From: Ilex aquifolium
Taxonomy: Eukaryota; Streptophyta; Magnoliopsida; Aquifoliales; Aquifoliaceae
Reading direction: 5' to 3'
Assembly: GCA_951799425.1 (NCBI GenBank)
Contig: OX637391.1
Coordinates: forward strand, 13,448,551 to 13,512,550
DNA: 64,000 bases
Made by a program: the position numbers and the translations under genes. Under the pieces are notes generated by a model. The model made no database searches and was not told the DNA's origin. It saw only the letters and a program-made list of their open reading frames with translations. Positions 57,490-64,000 of the stretch are shown in pieces (position 1 is the first letter of the stretch; each line of letters starts with the position of its first letter).

Positions 57490-60400
57490 CATCCAGTTCA
57501 TGAATACAAAAGACAAAGGACTCCTAGCCTATTCCTGGACGAGCTTCCTTTTGGATAATCTCCAATAGTTATAGGGGGATTGGTAACCCATTGTACTGGG
57601 AGGTAGCCTCTCTGTTTCAGTTGAGCCACAACATGTGCAAGTTGGTTGTTTGATCGATCAACGAAGATGAAGCATAAGGAAGGGATTTGCTGTGCATAAA
57701 CCTATATATCTTTTTGGATTGGCTCTATCTCTCTCAAAATTGCTCCCTGTCCTTTGTTAAGAGAGTCTACGAGAATCTTGGAATCAGATTGCATAATTAC
57801 CTCGCAGAAGCCTTCTTCCAAAATCATATGGCAAGCTTTCCTAATAGCATAAGCTCCAGAGACAAGCAGTGAGGCAGCTGCTATTGCTCCAGCTCTTACT
57901 GCAATCAGATCTCCTTTATGGTCACAAGCAACAACACCATAAGCTCCCCTATTGGTTTTAGTTAAAAAAACTCCATCATAATTAATAGTTATACTTCCCG
58001 AAGATGGTGCCTCCTAGTTAGGCAAAGGAGTTGTGCTGGTTTGTCGTGATTTTTGAGCCTCTGCTGTCTTTAGAGACTCTTGCACAGAGATTAAGGCCTG
58101 GTTAATAGCACCCCCTGTATTGGGTTGATGATGATAGTAGATTCACTCATTTCGTGCCTTCCAAATGGACCAACACATATAGGATAACAGTGTTTGCCCT
58201 CCATTGTAGGCATCTACTCCATTCTTTAAACACCTAAATGATCGAACCAACCAAGTTTCCATTCTGCTAACTTGATATTGATCAATTTGAATTTCTAAAG
58301 GGGAGGAAATCCACACCTCTTGCCCAGGGACATAGAAGAAAAAGGTGTTCAGTAGTCTTTTCTTCTTCTCCACATATAAGACAAATGGGATTCTTAACAG
58401 CCTTTATCTTCCAAAGTTCCCATTTAGTTGCAAGGGCACCATTCCCAACTTTTCACATAAAAGATTGTATCTTTGGTGGTACTTTGAGCTTCCAGATAAC
58501 TCTCCATAGTCCTTAGGCACTTGAAAGGATGAGGATGTTTGGGATCTTCTTGAGATATTCATCTTTTGTTGCATTTGGAAGTGATATCCACTCCTAACAG
58601 TATAAGTTCCTGATGTAGTAAATTCCCACCTTACCACATCCTCCTGTAATGTTTCACTAAAGGGGTATTTGTAATATTTTCCTAGCCAGCTCATATGGGA
58701 AAGTGGCCAACACCAACTCTGTGTCCCGTCTTCTTTGGGTTAGGATTATCAGCTACTAAACTATACTTATCATACTTGCTTGTTCATTCATGATCCTTCC
58801 CTCCCTAGGCACCCAACTATCCTCCCAACATCTAACCTGACTGCCATCACCGACTTGCCATAAACACCCTTTGTGAAGGAGATCTCTACCATACAGTAGG
58901 CTACGCCAAATCCAAGAGCTTGCAGCTTTAGGCTTGGCCTCCCATATAGATCTATCATGGAAATATTTTGCTTTCAGAAGCTTCCCCCATAGTGAATCTG
59001 GGTTTTGGCCTAGGTGCAATGCTTGTTTTGCTAACAAAGCAATGTTGAATATTTCAATGTCCCTAAAGCCCATACCACCTTCCATTTTCCTCTTTGTAAT
59101 GAGGTTCCAGCTCTTCCAGTGTACCCCTCCCATGAGGTCTTACTCCACCAAAATCTTTTAATACAAGTGGTGATTTCCTGACAAAAAGGATTTAGGAAAT
59201 TTGAAAATTGTCATCGCATAAGCAGGTATCGCCTGTACCACTGCTTTAATAAGCACCTCTTTCCCTGCATGGTCTAGCATTTTCTCCTTCCACCCTGCCA
59301 TCTTAGCCAAGATTCTTTCTTTCAACCAGGAAAGTGTTTGCTTTTTTGATCTTCCCCACTTTGTTGGAAGGCCAAGATATTTCCCTGTATTGGTTAATAA
59401 AGGCATTTTGAGGATGTAGGCCAATTCTCTCTGCAACTGTTGTGGTGTATTCCGGCTAAAAACCAATCCTGATTTATTCAAGTTGATTTGTTGTCCTGTT
59501 GCTTCACAATATATGTTTAGAGTGTTCATTAGTTGATGACATTTAACCCTTGATGCTACTGAGAAAAAGATTAAGTCGTCTGCAAAAAGGAGATGACAGA
59601 TTCTGGGGGCATATATGTTTAGCTGAAGGTCTCTTACTATCCCATTTCCAAATCTCTTTCAATCAATCTAGTCAAGCACTCTGTGACCAAGTTAAAGAGC
59701 TAAGGGGAGAGGGGGTACCCTTGGCTCAAACCCCTACTAGGAATTAACCTTATAGCACTTTCTCCATTAACTATGATATTATACCTTTCTGTAGTAACAC
59801 ATTGTATAATCATATTCACCCATCAGGGATGGAAACCCATTTTAGTCAACAACCCCTCAGAAAATCCCACTCTACTCGATCATATGCCTTCGCCATATCG
59901 AGTTTTATTGCCATTTGGTATTTCTTTGTCCTCTTCCTTGCTATCATGGAGTGCAGAATTTCTTGTGCCACAATAATGTTATCTTGGATCTGCCTTCCTC
60001 TTATAAAAGCATTGTGAAATCAAGCAATGCATGAATTGCTTCAACTTGGATGCTATTAGCTTTGAAATAATCTTATACGAGAAATTACCACAACTTATAG
60101 GTCTAAGTCCTCAACATGTTCAGGGTTAGAAATCTTTGGAATAAGTGAGATATTAGTTTCATTCAAATCTTTTAAAAGAAAACCAGATTGAAAGAAAGTT
60201 GTGACAGTAGAAAATACCTCTGGATGACTAATATCCCAATATATCTAATAGAAAAGCCCCGATAAGCCATCTGGTCTAGGTGATTTGAGTGCCCCAAGGC
60301 TGAAAACTGCCTCCTTAACTTCCTCCATCGTTGGTTCTCTCAGCAAAGCTTCATTCATTTGAGTAGTGATGATCTGAGGGATTACTTGTAGAGTCTGATG

Positions 60401-62614
60401 ATAATCTCTTGAGCCACCCGAAGTAAAAAAAATGTTCATAGTATTCATGTATAAGATTAAGGATCAGTTATTTCCCAGTAACCCACTCATCTTCAGAATT
60501 TTTGAGCAATAACAGCTTATTTCGTTGCCTTCTTTGAATGATAGTTGCATGGAAAAACTGAGAATTATTGTTCCCATACTGAAGCCATTTAACCCTTGAT
60601 CTTTGCCCCCAATAATTATCCTCTCTGACCCAAAGTTTTTCAATTTCAGCTTTAAGGATTTCCTTCTAGAACTGTCAAGGAGGTCCCCAATCCTTGACAG
60701 TTCCATGCTATTAGTATCATGATGAGGGTGGGGGCATGATTAGGCCCGCCTCCTCGGCCATAGTTGTAATTTCTTTGTTCCATTCAATGCACACCTCATG
60801 CAGGTCTCAAAGTTCTTCTGTCTTACATGTTTCACAGATTTTCTCACAATAAACTCATGGATTGATTTACGTTTCACAGCAGGGAGCTCCATTATTTTTT
60901 CAGGCTCTTGGACTGTATATTCCTGCTCTCTAATTCCCACTCCTTTAGCAAACAAATTTCTTTGCAAAGCAGACACCTCATCTTTCCCTTGTACTTGACA
61001 AAGGTATCCATCATCTCTCCTCTGTAGCTTGATTGCCTTTTGGTTTGACCACTCCTCTGGCAGTTGCCTTTTCAATGATAGACTTCTAAAGACATATGCC
61101 ATGCAACTATCAACGATTTCTTCCGTGTTTGCCAAAGGAATGGAGTTGATTTCCTATATAAATTAAAGCTTGGAATGGTTATAACTTTGGGCATTGGTTA
61201 AGATCTGGGGCTTGGTGAAAGTTTGGGGGATTGGTGTTGTCTTACTGATGACTATAAAGTTAGTCACTGTTGGGTAACTTGGTTTTGGGTTTTTTGTTTC
61301 ACCAGGTTCTTGTGGGGTTATGTTTTCACATGGGCTCATCAACTGTGTGACCTAGTTTTGGGTTATGTCCAAAGAAAAACATGATGGGTTGTTTCGTGTG
61401 TAGGTGGGCTTAGTCTAAAAGAAAGAGGTTTCCATTTCCAAAGTATGGGCAGGTTCCAAAACTGGGCTTTCAATGGGCTTTTCTTGCAAATTGGTGATAT
61501 GTCCAGGTTGTAGGTATTTTGGTATTGTGTGTGACAAGGGATCTTTAGGGTTAGTTTCGGGAGGTAGAGAAACGTAATTAGTGAGTGGCAGAGAAGACGG
61601 TATCAATTCCATTACCTCTTGTACTAACTGTTTTTCTATTATTGGGTCTTCCATTCTGCTTCTGCCACATACCCCTATTGGTGTCGTTGTCTCACTGGGT
61701 CCAACCGAATATTGTTCCACTATCTGATTCTCACACCCATTCTGGTTCGCAGTATATTCACCCTCTATCCACGTGTCCTTGTGTGATGACTTCTCACGCG
61801 CCACTTGTATTTCTACATTCATCGAATGTTCCGTCGGACGTGATTAAAATTTCAATGATGCCATTGCTGCTCTCAAATGTGGCCCATAAGCCTCTTGTTG
61901 GTCTGGGGAAGTGGGTTCTCACACCTGGACTGATCATGGCCTATACACCCGCATTTGTAACAAAATTCACCAAGGCGTTCATACTTCAGGGAAATCTTTC
62001 TATTAGGTTGTCCTGTTCGAGACATCTAGAAATGTGTTGGTAGGGGTTTTGTGAGATCAATCATTACTCTTGTCCTCAGATAATTCCTCCATAGATTCTT
62101 TTGTACAAAAGGAACTAGTTCCATCTACTGGTTTCCCTAGCGCTTTCGCTATACGAAGCACATTTTTAGGCGTAATCAAATTCGGGGGTAAGCCATGCGC
62201 TTGAACCCAGAAATCAGTGGTATCAAAATTTAGCTCTAAGAGGAGGTAATTTGGCTGCCATTACCTAAGCACTAGGAGATTCCCCTTAACAGACCAGGGA
62301 CTGAGTTGTATTACTCTCTACTTCATCTCTTCTGCAGCAAAGACAAAAATATAAGTACCTTGCTCGCCATCTTTGATTTGTAGACTAGTCTCTGCCTTCC
62401 ATGCCCTTGTAACTATGGCCTTGACCACACTTCGATTGAGAGCCTTGTTTGTGAAAACCTTGCCAATAAGACAATATTGCTGAACAAAACCCTCGGTATT
62501 CTCATAGGATTGTAGTTGTAATCTCATCACTTGGTCTGAATGTGGTTGTTCAAAGTTCAAAAAAATAGGGGGTGGTTGTGGGCTTGTAGTTTGAGAAGGT
62601 TGTGGGAGTTCCAT
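57490..62614 (-). pseudogene. LINE coding region (DUF4283, CCHC, EN stub, RT, RNase H), broken
   Basis: It starts at MELPQPSQTT (62614). DUF4283 lies at 62560-62320 (YCLIGKVFTNKALNRSVVKA), with a stop soon after. The knuckle CYKCGCIGHDQSRC is at 61962-61921. WNCQGLG, the endonuclease start, is at 60705-60685. The frame then jumps within about 15 codons to IEKLWVREDNYWGQRSRVKW, which belongs after the endonuclease, so about 300 residues are missing. RT shows SPRPDGLSG, PISCGNFSYKIISKL and FADDLIFF (Asp codons 59580-59575). RNase H is at about 58010-57600 (INYDGVFL, MQSDSK, RSNNQLAHVVAQ). Many stops and shifts interrupt the RT region. Confidence 0.88.
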
Positions 62615-62654
62615 GGAGGCTGTATATTAGACGAGTGAGGGAAAGTTGAGAGAG

Positions 62655-62782
62655 AAAGGGATGAAGACGAAAGGCAAAACAAAAGGAGAAAAAAGGAGAC
62701 AAGGATAGAGAATACAAGGGATGAAGACGAAAGGCAATACAAAAGGAGAAAAATGGAGAAAAGATAGGGAATACCAAGGGGT
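62655..62782. repeat. ~60-bp tandem duplication in the LINE leader
   Basis: 'gggatgaagacgaaaggcaa' to 'agagaatacaag' is repeated head to tail with few changes. Repeated leader units are known from promoters of other LINEs; a promoter role here is inference. Confidence 0.85.
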
Positions 62783-63247
62783 GAAGAAAAGAGAAAAACA
62801 ATAAATTGAGTTATGGAATTTATGCCTATTTTAATGAATAGATCTTACATTGGGAAATCAACCTTTCTGTGACTATCAATGGCGGAAAAGACATCTGTTG
62901 GTTAGTATTAACATAGAAGGGGAAAATACAAAAGAAGGATGTAGACCTTCATGAGTGGGTAACCAAAGCGGCGAGAGAAATAACTACCTAGGGAGGACAG
63001 CGACGGAAGTTTTTCCTAGTAGCATTTTCTGTTCCTGCGATTCTTTGTGATGATGAAAAGTCTAAAGAGTGTGAGAAGCCTAGAGAGGGTCAATGGTGGG
63101 TAGGTAGGTTAATATTTATATATAATCAACCGTTAATAATCAACATATGTAGAGAGAGAGAAGAAGAAGAAGAAGTCTTGTGGGTTATCTGAAAATGGAG
63201 ATGGATTCCTCCTGTTATTAACTTGGAGGAAGGTAAATTCTCAAAAG

Positions 63248-63943
63248 TTGAACCATCCTTATTTCTCGCTCTATTCTAACCCATCAGCATCTAGGGATGT
63301 CTAACAATCTTGTATGTTGGGGAAAATCTTATCGGAAACAACCCTAAATAAGCAAAGGGTTACAAGCGTATTGCAGGGAGCATGGAAAACTACAAAGGGA
63401 TATTCTATCACTTTCTGGGAGAAGAATGTCTATATGTTCATGTCTAAAGATGAGGAGGACATAGATAGAATATACAGAAAAGGTCCATGGTTTATTATGG
63501 GTGCCTTTTTGGTCCTGAGAAAATGTGCTCCATAGTGCTCTATTAGAGATTATGATTTCTTCAAAACAGAGTTCTGGATCCAGGTTTGGGGGCTACCATT
63601 GGACATGAAGACCAAGAATAACTCATGGTGGATTGGTCTGATAATAGGAGACCCTACCTAATTAGAAGAATTTGAAGGTGAATTACTATTCCACAAGAGC
63701 TTTTTGAGGGTAAAATGTACCATTAACCTTAATGAACCATTGGAGAAAGGGTTCTATCTGGTTCGTGAAGGGTAGGATGACTTGTGGATTAGCTTCAGGT
63801 ATAAGAGATTATCTAATTTCCGTTATCAGTGCGGAAGAATTGGCCATACACTAAATTTGTGTGCTGAGAAAATGTTGGAAAATCAGGGGAATTTTGGTCT
63901 AGATTTGTTAGCCCAAAATCAACAAACAACTATTTTCTTTTGA
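63248..63943 (+). pseudogene. Outer LINE first ORF, DUF4283 and zinc knuckle, broken
   Basis: It continues the frame cut at 57424: LNHPYFSLYSNPSASRDV, a stop, then MLGKILSETTLNKQRVTSVL, GYSITFWEKNVYMFM, DRIYRKGPWFIMGAFLVLRK and FWIQVWGLPLDMKTK (DUF4283). FRYQCGRIGHTLNLC is a CCHC knuckle whose first Cys is Arg (CGT for TGT). In-frame TAGs stand at about 63533, 63659 and 63774. The frame ends at TGA 63941; the endonuclease and RT part, if present, lies beyond the right edge. Confidence 0.8.
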
Positions 63944-64000
63944 TAGAATTGGTTAATAAAATAACAAGAAGCCAATGAGAAATAACAAAATCAAGGAAAA

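Larger units (their letters stand above)
57425..63234 (-). mobile_element. L1-type LINE, nested, nearly full length but lacking most of the endonuclease
   Basis: 5,810 bp, minus strand, with a poly(A) tail seen as poly(T) at 57426-57442 and a perfect 13-bp target duplication. From its 5' end: a 620-bp leader, DUF4283 ORF with CCHC knuckle, the first residues of an endonuclease, reverse transcriptase, zinc-binding RT region and RNase H. It inserted in opposite orientation into the first ORF of another LINE. Confidence 0.9.

Overview
The window reads as repeat-dense nuclear DNA of a flowering plant, probably a eudicot. The evidence is AT-rich spacer DNA, GT-AG introns, and plant transposon families (Ty1/copia, Ty3/gypsy chromovirus, Mutator-like elements, L1-type LINEs). 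There are also fragments of typical plant genes: a CYP90-type P450, a PAP15-like purple acid phosphatase and a UVR/SnoaL protein. No rRNA gene, tRNA gene, CRISPR array or intact host housekeeping gene was seen. The only ORFs that look intact are the gypsy polyprotein (19286-23911, +) and a small gene with an RNase H1 N-terminal domain (33903-34253, +).

Layout. 1-3041 is the 5' half of a Ty1/copia element on the minus strand, inserted into a decayed FAR1-like MULE transposase gene (3042-5172, -). 5173-7550 is AT-rich spacer with dispersed repeats. 7968-11698 (+), 29920-32933 (+) and 35229-38985 (-) are three diverged copies of one multi-exon Ulp1-like (C48) cysteine protease gene of transposon type. 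Each lies next to a CT-rich leader and arrays of a degenerate ~20-bp minisatellite. Between them lie captured or broken host-gene pieces and a 10,018-bp, very young gypsy element (16441-26458) with 2,494-bp LTRs and a 5-bp target duplication.

39640-51720 is a large higher-order minisatellite array. It is interrupted by a 5,177-bp Mutator-like element (41843-47019) with ~218-bp TIRs and a perfect 9-bp target duplication, and by a 2,542-bp solo LTR (48163-50704). The MULE carries a broken mudrA-like transposase on the minus strand and, convergent to it, a small GRF zinc-finger gene in the position that mudrB holds in MuDR. This layout is the most unusual thing in the window.

51720-57150 is AT-rich, with several local tandem and inverted repeats and a possible Helitron 3' end. 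57157-64000 is a three-layer nest. A plus-strand LINE (first ORF starts at 57392, resumes at 63235) was hit by a 180-bp Mutator-type MITE in its leader, and by a 5.8-kb minus-strand LINE (57425-63234) that has lost nearly all of its endonuclease domain.

How it works together: this is a transposon graveyard, not a pathway. Most premature stops can be explained by C-to-T or G-to-A changes, as expected of methylated, silenced elements. All family names come from motifs read by eye; no database search was possible.
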